64,000 nt of DNA from Hydractinia symbiolongicarpus (GCF_029227915.1 NC_079884.1:10540001-10604000), one strand, 5' to 3'; shown: positions 1 to 11,536, numbered from the stretch's first letter. The notes: generated by a model not told the origin, from the letters alone. Numbers and translations: made by a program.

Positions 1-1735
1 TCAGTACCACCTTGAGGGAAGATAAGAATGAAAAAAAAAGAGATTATGAATTTGTCTAATATTTCCAAGTTTGAATTTTGCATTCTTTAAATCAGATGCT
101 TTGCATTTAGTTTTCTCCATAATCAAGCTGATTTTCTTCAGACAATTGAACAAACAAACACAATAGCCATCGATAGCTATCTTTATTAACTCTACAGTGC
201 TTATTCGAAATCGTTAATACAGCAACATCAGCAAATTTTGATGTACACATTTTCTCTTCATCCCTATTGTTTCAAAATTCTGCGTGAAAACTTAGTGCAA
301 GTGAAAATAACAACAAAAAAGGTCACAAAATTCAGCAATGCTAAATAAAACATGTGTCAACATTAACAAAAGGTTTTAACTTACTGAAAAACATAAGGTC
401 CAGTTTCTATACTACAGCGAGCAGGAGATCGTTCAGTCAATTTTCGAAAGAGATTTTTAGCCTGGCTTTGATATTCTTGAATATTACGACTAGTCTAAAA
501 TGCAAGCATACTACAATATACAAACCTGCAACAGAGGACACCCTTGCTACAAAACAAAGAAAGTGGCGATCAGTTTCAAAAATAGTGTGACATTTTCTGA
601 AAGTGCAAAAATGATCATTTTTAGAGTTTCAGTATCAAATGAAATTTTAGTACGTTGGTCGTTACCACCCTCAACTGACATTTTGATTTCCAAAACACGT
701 AGTAATTTTGAGGTTACTATCAATAATATAGCTTTTCCTTGTGATAGCAAATACTTGAGAAATAGTGAGGCTACCAGATTGAATTTTTTTTCATGTAAAC
801 AAATAGACCGACGTCCTACATATACCACATCACATTTTCGAGTATATCTTGAAAACTAGGTAACCTCAAAATGTGCTTCCTTTTTTTAAAAGCTGCACAT
901 TTTATACACCAAATGTACCTACCTTTTGTAAACAGTAACCTCAAAATTACACTTTGTAGAGAATGAAAAATGGTGACATGTTGAAATGTCACAAAACCCC
1001 CCTTAATTTTTGAAACTAATCTGGCCTTTTTATTTTATTAGAAGTTGAAGATTTGCAATTCTTGTGCAGAATTTTTTTATTCTGCAAAATCATGTAAATG
1101 AAAGTGCTTTTTCAAAATCTAAACACCTTTTTTTCATACATTGACATCTTTTCAGTTTTTTAGTTTATAACCTTGGATTCATTTTAACTGTGTAACTGTC
1201 AATGCTTGTTATATAAGAAGTAAAAAACAGTGATGTGCAATAAGTAGTTCAAAATTCTTGGCACCAATGGAGAATGCCCTTTAGTTTGAAAAAAAAAATT
1301 AAATTCTTAATACATGCTTTAAACACATTTGAAAAGTGGTGACAAAAAAAATTTGACACTAGATTATACTTCATGGATTGTAAGATCCATCAAGTAATGT
1401 TATTTTTCTTTAAAAACAATTTAAAATTCTAAATTCAAAAATTTAAGTGAAAAATAATTTACTATTACATTGTTTTGCCACAGGAAGATTCTTCCTCTTA
1501 TTTGGTGCTATAACCATGAAAATAAATCAGTTTCAAAAAGGAAATGTATATACCTGCAATAATGCAGCGTATTACGTGATTATATACTTAAGCAAACAGC
1601 TCTAGCAATAATCTATCTACTCCCCTGGCTAGATAATGACTATAGGCCATCTCTTAAAATAACTTACAAAAATGCTAGTGAATGAGGAGAGTGTTTGCAC
1701 AGGGTCAAATAAAAAATAGATAAGCTGGAACATCT
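1..1735. other. AT-rich stretch inside SEC22B intron 1; no gene seen
   Basis: Very AT-rich sequence with short open frames on both strands that show no family resemblance and no convincing splice signals. It lies downstream (on the minus strand) of SEC22B exon 1, so it is most likely first-intron sequence of that gene. A short phrase (gtaacctcaaaatg / gtaacctcaaaatta) recurs near 860 and 937, otherwise I see no structure. Confidence 0.4.
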
Positions 1736-2179
1736 TTAAGTGGATAAAATTTGGCAAGTATTTAATTTGGCGAATGACCAAAATGGAATATTTGGCGGGG
1801 ATTTAATTTGGCGAATGATAAATTTTAAAAAATTTGGCGAGGATTTAATTTGGCAAATACAAAAAAATGTTTATTTTGGCGGGGATTTATTTTGGCAAAT
1901 GACACAAAGAAATGAATTTTTATGTTTTGAAATGTTTATAAAAAATAAGAACAAACTTATATGTATACACAAGATTTGTTATAGAGTTAAAGATTCTATT
2001 CTTTATCATCGTCAATAAAGAAAAGTTCTTTTTTGGAGGAATAAAACATTTTTCTTTTCCTAATTAAAAAAAACATATTTTTTTTTAAATTTGACAGGGA
2101 TTTAATTTGGCAAATGGCAAAATTTTGAATTTCGTCGAAATTCGCCAAATTTAATCCTCATCAAGACTTATCCACTTAA
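1736..2179. mobile_element. TTAA-flanked MITE with GTGGATAA ends
   Basis: TTAA at 1736-1739 and again at 2176-2179 flanks a 436-bp unit that begins GTGGATAA and ends TTATCCAC, so the ends are inverted. The inside is built from degenerate repeats of a phrase like GGGGATTTAATTTGGC, seen four or more times, with an inverted copy (GCCAAATTTAATCCTC) near the right end. No transposase is present. A TTAA target duplication is typical of piggyBac and Kolobok transposons; the exact superfamily is not decided. Confidence 0.7.
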
Positions 2180-2759
2180 GGTAGTTTGGGGATTTACGTC
2201 TCAATACGTGATGTGTTTCACTAGAATAATTCCCAAAGCCTATTTTATGATTAAAATTATTGTAACACTTGCCCAATTGTAATATTATTGGCTGCTTGTG
2301 TATTTTTTCTATTGCTCAAAAAGCAGACATGACATTAGGAAAACTTGTTGAAGCAAATTAACAAAGAGGATCTGTGAAAGAGATATTAATGTTTCTTTTC
2401 TATTTAATGAATAGTTAAAAAGATAACGATAGATTAAAATGTCATACCCCAGCTCCTAAAATTTCTTATCAGTAAACTGTCTGTTTTATAAAGTATGCAG
2501 GTTTCAGTACTGGTGAAATTAGTAATGTGGTAGATCCTAGAATTAAGGCTAAGGGTATCAGGTCATGGCTGCATGTGTTGCCGGTAAAGGGGAAACAGGT
2601 ATATCGTTGACTAGAAAATGGAATCACATAATTTATTCCTTTACGTAATACAGACAGTATCTGCTAAAGGTACATCAAGTCTATTTTATTTTCAAGTTCC
2701 TAGCCAAGTTAACTAAGCTTTCTTCAAAGTTAATAAAATTAGTTTCTCCTTGATGCAAA
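2180..2759. other. No gene seen
   Basis: AT-rich spacer between two mobile elements, inside the presumed SEC22B intron 1. No coding, RNA or repeat signal could be supported. Confidence 0.4.
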
Positions 2760-4011
2760 CAAATGTACGATGGCCCCTATGGCTCACGCTTCTTTCAATT
2801 TAAAAAACACTTCTCTTCTATGATCCAAACAGTTCTCTTCTGTATTCTCACACTTCTCTTTTGCATTTCGTCACTTCTCTTCTGCACTTAACACTTCTCT
2901 CATTTGGCCCCAAACTTTCTCTTCACAAGTAATTTTAGAAATCTGGTCCTCAATTTTACACCCATGGTCTGTATAACTTTTTTCACCTTTTGCAGGAGTA
3001 TACTTGGCTAACACGTGCTCAATTTACGAATATAAATATTGTTATTAAAATATTGTAGCAGGTCCCGAAGCATGTGCATGAATAAAATAATATCACAAAT
3101 CAATTCAAATCAGTAGCAAAGTAATTAATTTTATTTATCAAGAGACACAATAAATGGCAAAATAGATGGCTACCAAGAGTCCTCAAAATCATGGTGGTAT
3201 CAACCAAGCAAAGCACATTTCCTTCCAAAAAACAATATGTATTTTGTTTAGAACAATAAAAAAATAATGGCCAGTCTTGTTAAAATTTTAGTATTCTTAT
3301 AAAAACGTGCGTATTAAAAAAGATAAACAAATGCCTTAAACGGATACGTCATTTATTCACTCTCGTCTCCCTTATATATGAAAAATGCAAAAAAACCTGG
3401 AGGTGATGGTGAAAAAACCTGGAGGTGACTGTTTAGAAAGAAATGATATGAGAATGGTTAGGTGGATGCGTAAGGCCAGTCTGAGAGACAGAAAGAGTTT
3501 AGATGAGCTAAGAAGCAGGCTAAGTATCCGTAGAATTAAAGATGCTATCCAGATAAGAAGATTGAATTGGCTGGGTCACTTGGAAAGAATGGAGGGGGGT
3601 AATTGGGTAAGAAAGTGTAGAGACTTGATAGTTCTTGGGGCAAAGCCCAGAGGCAGACCAAGAAAGACTTGGCAGGAGGTTATAAGGACAGATTTGATAC
3701 AGAGGAAGGTGAGTTTAGATCTAACAAAGTCTAGATCAGATTGGAAGAGGGTCATTAACATACGCCGTCCAACCCATGCTAGCAACGGACGTTAAACCAA
3801 GAATGATGATGATGTGATGGGTGGGTCATTTATTTAAAAAACGTGAGTTAGCGAAATCTAGCTCAATCAATGCTCCGGACCAGTATTGGGACTGGGAATT
3901 TTTTGAGTTTATGGAAGAGAAGTGTTTCTCACTTTGGAAGAGAAGTGTTTTGACTAAGAAGAGAAGTGTTTTTATTAAAAAGAGAAGTGAGCCATAGGGG
4001 CTACAGCAAAT
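2760..4011. mobile_element. 1.24-kb non-autonomous DNA transposon with CAAAT duplication
   Basis: CAAAT at 2760-2764 and 4007-4011 flanks a unit whose ends carry an inverted GCCCCTATGGCTCAC (about 2774-2788 on the plus strand, 3986-4000 on the minus). Just inside both ends sit repeated ACACTTCTCTTC phrases: about six on the left (2807-2925) and four on the right in reverse (3905-3990). Repeated subterminal motifs like these are usual transposase-binding sites. The outermost few bases of the two ends differ. The element contains a non-LTR retrotransposon tail (3385-3825) that inserted into it or was captured. Confidence 0.65.
3385..3825 (+). mobile_element. Non-LTR retrotransposon tail (C-terminus of the reverse transcriptase ORF)
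   Basis: An open frame to the TAA at 3793 encodes the C-terminal region typical of cnidarian non-LTR retrotransposon polyproteins. Landmarks in order are NDMRMVRWMRK, LRDRKSLDELRSRL, RRLNWLGHLERM, GNWVRKCRDL, RGRPRKTWQEV and finally RRPTHAS. The frame is uninterrupted over about 130 codons. The 3' end runs into a short GATGATGATG microsatellite, a common 3' terminus for such elements. The polymerase domain itself is absent, so this is a 5'-truncated copy. A second, older copy lies at 10085-12215 and allows direct comparison. Confidence 0.75.
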
Positions 4012-4775
4012 CCCTGAAATTCAAATCTACCTCAAAGCAGACCTTAAATTAACATTAACCAAAAGACCAAGGCCATCTAACCCTCTTAGATAATAGAAGA
4101 ATTAATATATCTGTTTGGGTAAGTGAGGCCATTTGCCTTTAAAACCAATTAGGCATGACACAAAAAAATGTTTGATTAGTGTCCTCTTGAGGGTTCAGAA
4201 GAGTTTCGCTCGCTTGGTCGGCCATAAATAAAAGATGCATTTTTTTTCAGCTGCCATCATGTTTGATCATGCACCCCAACTACCTTTTTACCAACTATCA
4301 GTCCTTTTTACAGCAGCCCTTTTTACGTCAGCCCTTTTTACGCCAGCATAATTCCACCACTCGAGAAATTCGGTGTAACGCCCAACACCTTGCAAAAATT
4401 AACACTACCAACAGCTGGCCCTAAAAAGGCTGTTAAGGTACTTTTATGGTTCATACATGCGCAATATTTTCCATTTTATGTATACTTGATAATTTCTATT
4501 TGTTAATTGCAAAAATTATTGTAAAGTGTATTCCAGGGCTTGCGCGAAAAGGAAGAAGAAGGCTGGCTGAGACAGACAATTTATAATCAGAAAAACATCA
4601 CAGCGTGGTTGTGAGGTGAGTCGAAAAAAAGAAAAGATAAAAATATTGGTGGATTTTCCTTTGCTTGTTGCATCATTCTCTTGGAAATTCAGACGTCCGA
4701 ATCAAAAAAGTGTATTTTTTTCGTAACAGACGTTCGTTCAAAGGACAATAACCAAACGTATTTTTGTGTCACGCC
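4012..4775. other. No gene seen
   Basis: Spacer between two transposons. A short direct repeat of a phrase like CCTTTTTACG(T/C)CAGC is seen near 4315-4345. Nothing else could be supported. Confidence 0.35.
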
Positions 4776-5742
4776 TTAAAGCTTACCTCCCACTTCAAAA
4801 AAAGTTCCAATTTTTTTTTGGATTAAACCCAGTTTGACGTCATCTCCCGGATGGCGAAAAAACGCCCCCTGAACATGTTGCCGCAAAACGATGACTCAGA
4901 GAAAAAGAAGAAGAGTAAATTATTGCAACTAAGATTAATTTTGTTAATAATTATAAAATGTGTTTTTGTGCTATGGCTTTTTGTAATAAAAATAACAGAA
5001 GTAGCGCTGGAAAGCATCCCTTTGCCAGTCTTCCAACAGGCAAGAAAAAACGAACTGTGTGTACTCATTAACAGAGTTGATACCCTTTCAAAGTCAAGTT
5101 TTAATCACTAGAATGTTTTGATCAACGTTGACAAAAAAGGCTTTGGCAATTCTAAATCTCTGTCTACTTGTCTTTGCATTAGGCCATATGAAAATTCTGG
5201 TATAGGTGCTCGCTCTTCTAAGTTGCGTGTAAGACTTTTCTTTTATATTGTGACCCATTTCCTGTGGGCATTGAAGTCGCTACACAAGTCGAAAAGAGCC
5301 AATCTCGTTCTGAGAGCATTGGAATAGCTAAAAAGGCCACGGTTCACTACTTAGCTATTGCTTCCACTTCCATTCTCATCCTCATAACAGCTTTTGCAGC
5401 TGGAGTCTGATTCACTGTCAGGTTTTGTAGACTTTTAGACAACAACCGCTTTGTCATATATAAAACTGCTTTGTATATATAAAACATGGGCCAACGGCAG
5501 AGTCAGAGAAATTATCTTCCATGAGTTGACGTCACAAGCCCTCCCACAAAGGAATTTATTTACAATCGGGCCACAAGATGGTGACTGGCACGAAGCTTCT
5601 TATCCAGCTAATATTTTACAACTTCAACAACGAATATCTTGCAAACAAATCAAAATAAGTACAAAAGAAATTTTTTTCTTAATTAGTACAATATTTTGAG
5701 TTGATTTTCGAATGCTTTTTTAAGGTGGGAGGTAAGCTTTAA
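4776..5742. mobile_element. TTAA-flanked transposon, Kolobok-like, with THAP remnant
   Basis: TTAA at 4776-4779 and 5739-5742 flanks a 959-bp unit with inverted ends AGCTTACCTCCCAC...GTGGGAGGTAAGCT. The inversion continues imperfectly into the A-rich tract next to each end. Inside is a decayed reading frame resembling a THAP zinc finger. Kolobok-superfamily elements are known for TTAA duplications, and many of their proteins carry THAP domains, so this is the best placement. The element holds two TGACGTCA-type sites (around 4836 and 5524). No DDE catalytic domain was recognised, so it is non-autonomous or badly decayed. Confidence 0.65.
4961..5130 (+). pseudogene. Decayed THAP-type zinc finger inside the TTAA element
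   Basis: Reading from 4961 gives a Cys-rich start (CFCAMAFCNKNN), then RSSAGKHPFASLP, a basic stretch KKKR, and a stop at 5069. This follows the THAP layout: C-x(2-4)-C, an asparagine-rich turn, and F-x-x-x-P before a basic segment that should lead to a Trp (here Cys, one base away). After the stop, fragments resembling the later FK...S..C part of the fold appear in shifted frames to about 5125. In-frame stops make it non-functional. The identification rests on pattern only. Confidence 0.5.
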
Positions 5743-6512
5743 CCGATATTGATCATGTGAGTCAAGAACAATACAAGCATATAACCAATCAAAAGCATGG
5801 TCAGTATTCGCACTGCAAGAAATTCTTTGCGATCCAGAGTAATTTTTCACAAGTTAACAATCTCAATTTTCTGGCGGTAATAAAAATTACGTTGGGTCTG
5901 CTGGCTACTAAGTTCCTAAATCAATGTTTTAACTATTCTCAAAGTTAGCAAATGTCACATGATACTCTTAAACCAATTACAATGCCGTATTTTCTAAGGT
6001 AGCTTTTATGATTTGAGGGAAACACGCAGTTCACCTCTTCAGGGGCTAAATATTTTGTAGAATCCTTGTTTTTTAACTTCAAACCTGTAATCATTACGAC
6101 TTTATATGAATAGCTATGTCAATCAGAAGATATCCATGTACAATTGATAAACCCAAAAAAATGTTTTGGTAGGAAGAAATGGGCTGAAAAAGACCTTTCT
6201 TCAGCAAGCTTACCCATTTTTCTGCCTGTTACGCAGTTAGAACCAGAAAAGCTTCCGCTGAAATTGTAAACATTCAAAAAGGTCTATAAATTCATTTAAT
6301 TACAGTTAGCTAACTATAAATATATTTTCTTTTTGATGGTATATCTAAAAATTCTATAAACATGCATTCAATCTAGAAGAAGACTAAAACCTTGCATATG
6401 TTACTTTTTTTTCCTAATCAGAAAGAGGATTCACATTCCTGTACGTATAGTACAAAACGTCTACAGGATACCCAGCACTTTTATTAAAAGAGTTATTACA
6501 AATCTAATATAC
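5743..6512. other. SEC22B intron 1, near exon; nothing else seen
   Basis: AT-rich sequence between the TTAA element and SEC22B exon 1. It starts, in minus-strand sense, with the donor GTATAT next to the exon. No repeat or coding signal is supported. Confidence 0.45.
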
Positions 6513-6587
6513 CTGCTCGTCAGAAGGCATAGATGCAGCCAAGGGCAATCCATCAACAGTTCTAGCAATCATTGTCAATAAAGCCAT
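6513..6587 (-). CDS. SEC22B: SEC22B, exon 1 (vesicle-trafficking SNARE)
   Basis: Twenty-five codons from the ATG at 6587-6585 read MALLTMIARTVDGLPLAASM followed by PSDEQ, then a GTATAT donor. This is almost the same as the start of vertebrate SEC22B (MVLLTMIAR..DGLPLAASM..DEQ), and the exon ends at the same codon as the human first exon. SEC22B is an R-SNARE of ER-Golgi transport; this segment is the first strand and helix of its N-terminal longin domain. The remaining exons (rest of the longin domain, SNARE motif, tail anchor) were not found between 1 and 6512, so they should lie beyond the left edge after an intron longer than 6.5 kb filled with transposons. The alternative is a pseudogenised or retained isolated exon, but the intact start and donor argue against that. 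Confidence 0.85.
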
Positions 6588-7453
6588 TTTGATGGTGATT
6601 AAAGCAAACTACAAAATTCTGTGTAGTAAAACCAGAGTTAACAAACCCCGTTTATACTAATTCTTACCAAATGTAACTCATAATTGTCAAAAATGATGCT
6701 TAGTTTTTGCTACAAAATAAAGAAAACAAAAGTTCGTCACTTTTGACTGCGTGTCGCCACTCGAGCTACCATGTTTGTGTATATTTTGGGACTCCCTGTG
6801 TAAGTAAACGTGGAAAACGCATGCGTCGTACATAGCAAATTTCCAAGAATTTTTTGTGCTTTCACTTTCTATTTTTAAAGTGTCTCTTCGAGAAATAGAA
6901 GTAACGATTCTCACTTCAAAACTCTCAAAAATATACTGCGGGGGATTTTATCACAACTCCGGTCTGGGATCGAATAATGAAATAAGAAATAGCGTTTTTT
7001 AGCAGCCAAGGCTTTTGAAGAAACGGGGAAGTTACGATTTCGTTACTTTTATGACGACTCTTCATTTTCGCTCTTATGATACCCGTACAATGTTCACGCG
7101 AACAGGGATGAACTAGAGAGTTGCCTACCAACTTATTGCGCACATAATCTACGCTTTATCAATGTCGTTTCAAGCGCCTGTTTTTAATGTATCTCAAACA
7201 CAGTGAAAATAGATGCTAAGAAGGAGGTTATCTCGGTAGGTACATCCAAATTTAAATTCGCATTGGTCTGACAAGATCAGTGAAACGTAGCCACCTCGAG
7301 TCCTTCTTCATTCTTCACCCTCGTTTCTGCCTTAGACATTGTATTAATTCGCGAAAGTAAATTTCGCTTTTTTTCGCCTCGCAAAGGTTTGTGCCTGTCA
7401 GTTTACGCTATAAGTAATATACTATTGATGTTAGCATAAAAAGGATCGCCAAA
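6588..7453. promoter_or_regulatory. Likely divergent promoter region upstream of SEC22B
   Basis: This spacer lies between the SEC22B start (minus) and a possible plus-strand first exon at 7454. Its base composition is less AT-rich than the surroundings at 6750-7350 and it has no coding frame that looks real. A short CGCGAAA/TTTCGC repeat sits at 7349-7381. Its role as a promoter is inferred from position only; no TATA box or named factor site could be assigned. Confidence 0.3.
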
Positions 7454-7470
7454 ATGGAGTCATCAACGAA
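7454..7470 (+). CDS. Possible first coding exon (MESST-AA), perhaps of nischarin
   Basis: ATGGAGTCATCAACGAA is followed directly by a strong donor, GTGAGTGAG. The five bases before the ATG (CCAAA) suit a start context. The exon ends in phase 2. The nischarin exon beginning at 18291 starts with G and then AAA AAT ATG in the nischarin frame, so the two would join in phase as MESSTKKNMTS. That would place the whole C9orf78 gene on the opposite strand inside a 10.8-kb intron. A phase match by chance is one in three, so this is only a candidate; cDNA would settle it. Confidence 0.25.
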
Positions 7471-8280
7471 GTGAGTGAGAAAAATTGCATCAATTAGGCA
7501 TGTTTGAGAACGCACTCTGGATATTACAAAACAGAAAATCTGCAGCTTTGAATCAAACATTCTTTCAAAGAGACTAAAAACCTTTATTTTTAGCTTTTAA
7601 TCCTGTTCTATACCGCATTTTTTAAACTGCATTTTTTATAACCCATTTGCTATTCTGCATTTAATCATCAAGGCGCTTTGTGAAATTAGCGTACTTACTC
7701 TTTTCGCATAACCTGAATAAACAATTTAAATATAAGTACTTTACCGCCGCACAAAGCTACTGTGCCGGTAACATGTGAAAGAGTATGTTATGATTCTTAT
7801 GTTATGGTTCTTTTGCTGCGCATTTATTATAATTTTTAAGTTTTTTTTCTCCAGTATATTTATCCGGAAAGACACATCTAATTTCACTTGCATCCGAAAA
7901 GAAATACATTTCCAGTGGTCTTTAAGCTTTTCAATGATTCAGTGACCTAATTTTTCTTATAATTGCGACCTGCAAACTAAATAGAAACTACGCTGGTTAC
8001 CGACTTTATAGTAACGCAAATCCAAAACCATTTCAGGACTGAATTGTACTAGATATCACATAAACAACAATTTCTGATAAATACAATTTGTACAGTAAGA
8101 TCATTAAAATCTGTTTTCCAGTTCTTCGTAATTTATTGATTTATTGTACTTGTTAAGCATGTCCAACTCAAAGACAGCCCTAACATGCCACTACGGCTAA
8201 ATCACATTTTTAAGGAATCTTTTTGATGCAGCTACTGTTCACACACTTCGCCTAAAGAGTCAGGCTATACGCAACATTCA
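7471..8280. other. No gene seen
   Basis: AT-rich sequence between the candidate exon at 7454 and the 3' end of the C9orf78 gene. It should include the 3' untranslated region of C9orf78 on the minus strand. A plus-strand exon or RNA could not be supported. Confidence 0.35.
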
Positions 8281-9888
8281 CTACCTCCAGCCACCTTCTT
8301 TAGCTCTCTTCTTAAACTTTTCAAACATGTAATCATCGGTAGTATCAGGTTTATTTCTTTTTTTGATTTCATTTGAACTCATAACTTTTTTCATGAATTT
8401 CGTATCAATCGCGTTTTCAACAATTTCACCTCCCACGGTTGGACCCTTATCAACAACACTGTTCTGTAGTTCTAATTTCTTCTGTTGTTCTTTTCGTTTT
8501 TCCTTGTCGAAGGCTTGCTTTTCGTCGTAGAATCTACTATGATGCATAAAGTTCGATGCCATGTTTGTCGGAACAAACGACGTTTGTTGTTTTTGATTTT
8601 TACTGTCTTCGAGAATCTTCATTTTAGCCTCTTCCGTTGCTTCGATATTTTTAATCTTTGCCTCGATTCCTTAAAATGTTTATGTATATGAAGGTAATAC
8701 ATATTTCTAGCAAATGACCTTTAAAAACAAAAATTGGTGCAGGTTTACTTACCTAAATCTACTTCTGGAATTCCAGACAACATTTGACTTGACAACATTT
8801 CTTCAGATTTCATAATTTTTGACTTGACGTTAATGTTGTCTGGTAACTGATACAATAAGTCTTCCTTCGTAAGAGCACTATAAAAGAACATTCTCGTTAT
8901 CTACTCTGAAGAAATTTCTTATGGAACAAACAAACAAACAAAAGAATAAAAAAATGTATGTGAAAGCGTAGAATGGTTATAAAACATATGAATATTTCCA
9001 AAGGTCAATACAACAGTGCAGATATTATGCTGATTGATTATTGCCATTTAGTATTATTGAATTAAATAATGCTTATATTGACACAAATAAAAAACATATT
9101 ATGCTACTTTAGTCTATGCATGCACAAATTGCATGCACAAATATGCCTAATGTAAATCGGATACGAAAAAACGAAAAGTTTCTTGTTTACAGTCAATTTG
9201 ATCTCTTTAGCCATTCGTTGTTAACAATCTTTAAAGATTTACATCCATGATTCAGGAGGCAAATAAGAATTTCAAAAAAAAAACCGTGGGAATCAGGTTG
9301 AATATTATAGATACAGATTATAATAATAAAGCTTTGTCTTTCAGCAGTGAACAGTGTATACGACTGAATTCAAACGAGACTAACTGAATTCAAACAAAAA
9401 ACTGGTGCAAAACAAAAACATTGCATGCTGAGAACAGCTGAGATAAACATACCTATATTCTCCATACCTATAATAGCAAAAGTCAAATATTTAAGTTTTT
9501 ACCGTTCTTCATCCGTGTCTGTCTGCTCTCCTTTCTTTTTACGTAGCCCTTCCTCGATATATTTTAGCAGCTCAACATCTTCATCCCTTTGGTTGGTTTC
9601 TGATGAAAAGTTAGTTCCTATTGATGTGAGATCTCTTTCTTTAGATACACTCATTTCGGTCAATCCACCACCAGATTTTAACTTGAATGGGTCATCATGC
9701 TTTGTTTCAGGAACTATTTCTACTTTTTTGCCAACCAACAGAGATTCCGCACTTACTCCTTTAGGTCTGGAACGGAATTTCTGCAATTCTTTTCGTTCCT
9801 CAATAGATGTTAAGACAATGTCGGCTTCTTCTTCATCCTCATCATCATGCACAGCTTGTTTCCGTCTATAATTTCTTTTTTTACTCAT
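8281..9888 (-). CDS. C9orf78: C9orf78/TLS1 homologue (HCA59, spliceosome-associated)
   Basis: Three exons on the minus strand, 9888-9503, 8877-8753 and 8669-8281, join in phase to 299 codons plus TAG (human protein: 289 aa). Family blocks in order: basic/acidic start MSKKRNYRRKQ with DDEDEEE; RSRPKGVSAESLLVGKKV; DDPFKLKSGG; NFSSETNQRDEDVELLKYIE; ALTKEDLLYQLPDNINV; EEMLSSQMLSGIPEVDLGIE; TSFVPTNMASNFMHHSRFYD; and the C-terminal DDYMFEKFKKRA. All donors are GT and acceptors AG. C9orf78 and its fission yeast relative Tls1 bind the spliceosomal helicase BRR2 and affect splice-site choice, acting in the nucleus. The protein is low-complexity and charged, with no fold visible from sequence. Introns are 625 and 83 bp. 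It lies head to head with nothing obvious; a possible nischarin first exon lies 3' of it on the other strand. Confidence 0.93.
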
Positions 9889-10084
9889 CTTTTATTTGAT
9901 TGAAAGCAAACTATAAAAATTAAAAATATATATAGAATATTTTCGGTGCAATTGTGCAGACTGAATTGTAAGATTTTGGATTGGCCAAAAGAATGTAAAC
10001 ATTCTTCACTTGTTCACCTGCTAAAACACGTGTCTTAGTAACTCAATTTTTTGTCAGACTTGTAAGCATTAGGTAAATAAGAAG
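9889..10084. promoter_or_regulatory. C9orf78 upstream region
   Basis: Upstream (minus strand) of the C9orf78 ATG. It holds the 5' UTR and promoter by position. An AT-rich ATATATA run lies at 9928-9936; no factor site can be named. Confidence 0.3.
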
Positions 10085-10462
10085 TGCAGTGTTATTGGGA
10101 TAAGGTTAAGATCTGACATTAAGTTTGTATGCAAACGTTGCAAAGGTGAGATTACAGACAATAAAGTATTTCTAACTTTAATGACATACAACAGTGGCTT
10201 GTTAGATATGGTTGAGTATTTCTGTTACTTAGGTAATTATGTTGGGCAGTGAAGGGGTTTTGGAAGAAATGTTACTTGCAGGAAAGGTTTTGCTTGAAAA
10301 AGTTCAAAGAGTTACTTCCTTTGTTGACTAGAAAAGCCTTGTCAATTGAGGTAAAGGTATGTTGCACGAGGCCTGTTTAAGAAGTCTTATGTTGTACAGT
10401 AGTGAGACATGCAGTGAAGCATGAAGATCTTGATCTGCTAGAAATAAATGATATAAGCATGG

Positions 10463-11536
10463 TTAAAGGTGTGTAATCACCCTTATCGAAAAAAATTAAC
10501 ATATACATTTTATTTATTTATTTTAAAGTTCAGACGGAGTTATGACTTTCCTGAAAATTTGAAGATGTAAAACATACTAGAAAGGGAAATAATGGTACTT
10601 TAATATCTGGAATTTATTGTTGTTGTTTTCCAGCCGCCATATTTAACGATCTTGTTGATCTCTTATTCCTGTCTAATAAGCGGGCCGTCGCAAAATATTC
10701 GTGTGAAACTGTATAGGTAAACACATGGCCTTAACTTTAAATGAACTCTGAGATGGAGTTCGATAAAATCACAGCATTGCCTCTTGGTTATTAATTATGA
10801 TAATTATACTTATCACGCTCTTTCTTTTTTTTAGCATGACCAGGATTACTGCATATTATAAGCCAAAAAACCCAACGGGGGAGAATGTTTATTGTGATAG
10901 TTGAAGATAGTTGAAGCATTATGGAGATAATTAAATTTAGAGCATGAAAGGTGAAATTCTTAAAATTTAGGTATTCTAATTGTCTAGATCTGATAATGTC
11001 TCCATAAGGAAACGACTAACTGTTTGAACAAAGGAAAATAATCAAAAAGTAAGACAGCTAGCGAGGCGAAGCTGTCTTCAGAAACAACAATAAGGGGTCA
11101 GTGTTGCAAAGAAGTCTGATTTCAGTAAGTTAAAACGTTTAAATAATAAGGAATAACACAGAAATTCCGATTGATTTATCTGATTTAACATGTTTGGAAC
11201 TGTGTTGATGGAAACACAGCTACGGATACTCTCCCTCATCCATTATTTTTTCTGTAATGACATGAATCCAGCAACCATGTGATTGATATTGCCGTTCGTT
11301 TATCACATTATTATTATCACATGATCCGTGCAATGAAATGCAATGGCGGTTCTGTAGGCGAAGAGAAATTGAGATGAGTTTGTTATTTCTATGAAACATT
11401 TAAACATGTTGTCATCTGGTTGTCAGTTCTCAATAAAATTTTCAGGATAATGTTTTCTTATGTATATCTTTCAATTTTTACAATAAAATAGGCACGTTTA
11501 AAAAAATTTGCCTACAAGGTGATTATGCGTCTTTAA
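10463..11536. mobile_element. TTAA-flanked element inside the retrotransposon tail (1,066 bp)
   Basis: TTAA at 10463-10466 and 11533-11536 flanks the unit. Ends are inverted: AGGTGTGTAATCACC on the left and, read from the right, AGACGCATAATCACC. Deleting the unit plus one TTAA joins retrotransposon sequence that aligns with the uninterrupted copy at about 3440-3490, so the boundaries are supported by an empty-site comparison. No transposase frame is visible inside; a poly(T) and AT-rich filler predominate. Confidence 0.75.

Noticed and set aside
547-828. Minus-strand open frame of 93 codons within the SEC22B intron
   Set aside because: Does not match the SEC22B continuation and shows no domain; likely chance in AT-rich DNA.
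9425-9871. Serine-rich plus-strand frame of 148 codons
   Set aside because: Antisense of C9orf78 exon 1 and flanking intron; the minus-strand reading is clearly the gene.
10940-10962. AAAGGTGAAATTCTT, reminiscent of a conserved 18S rRNA phrase
   Set aside because: The match stops after about 13 bases and the flanks do not resemble rRNA; treated as chance.
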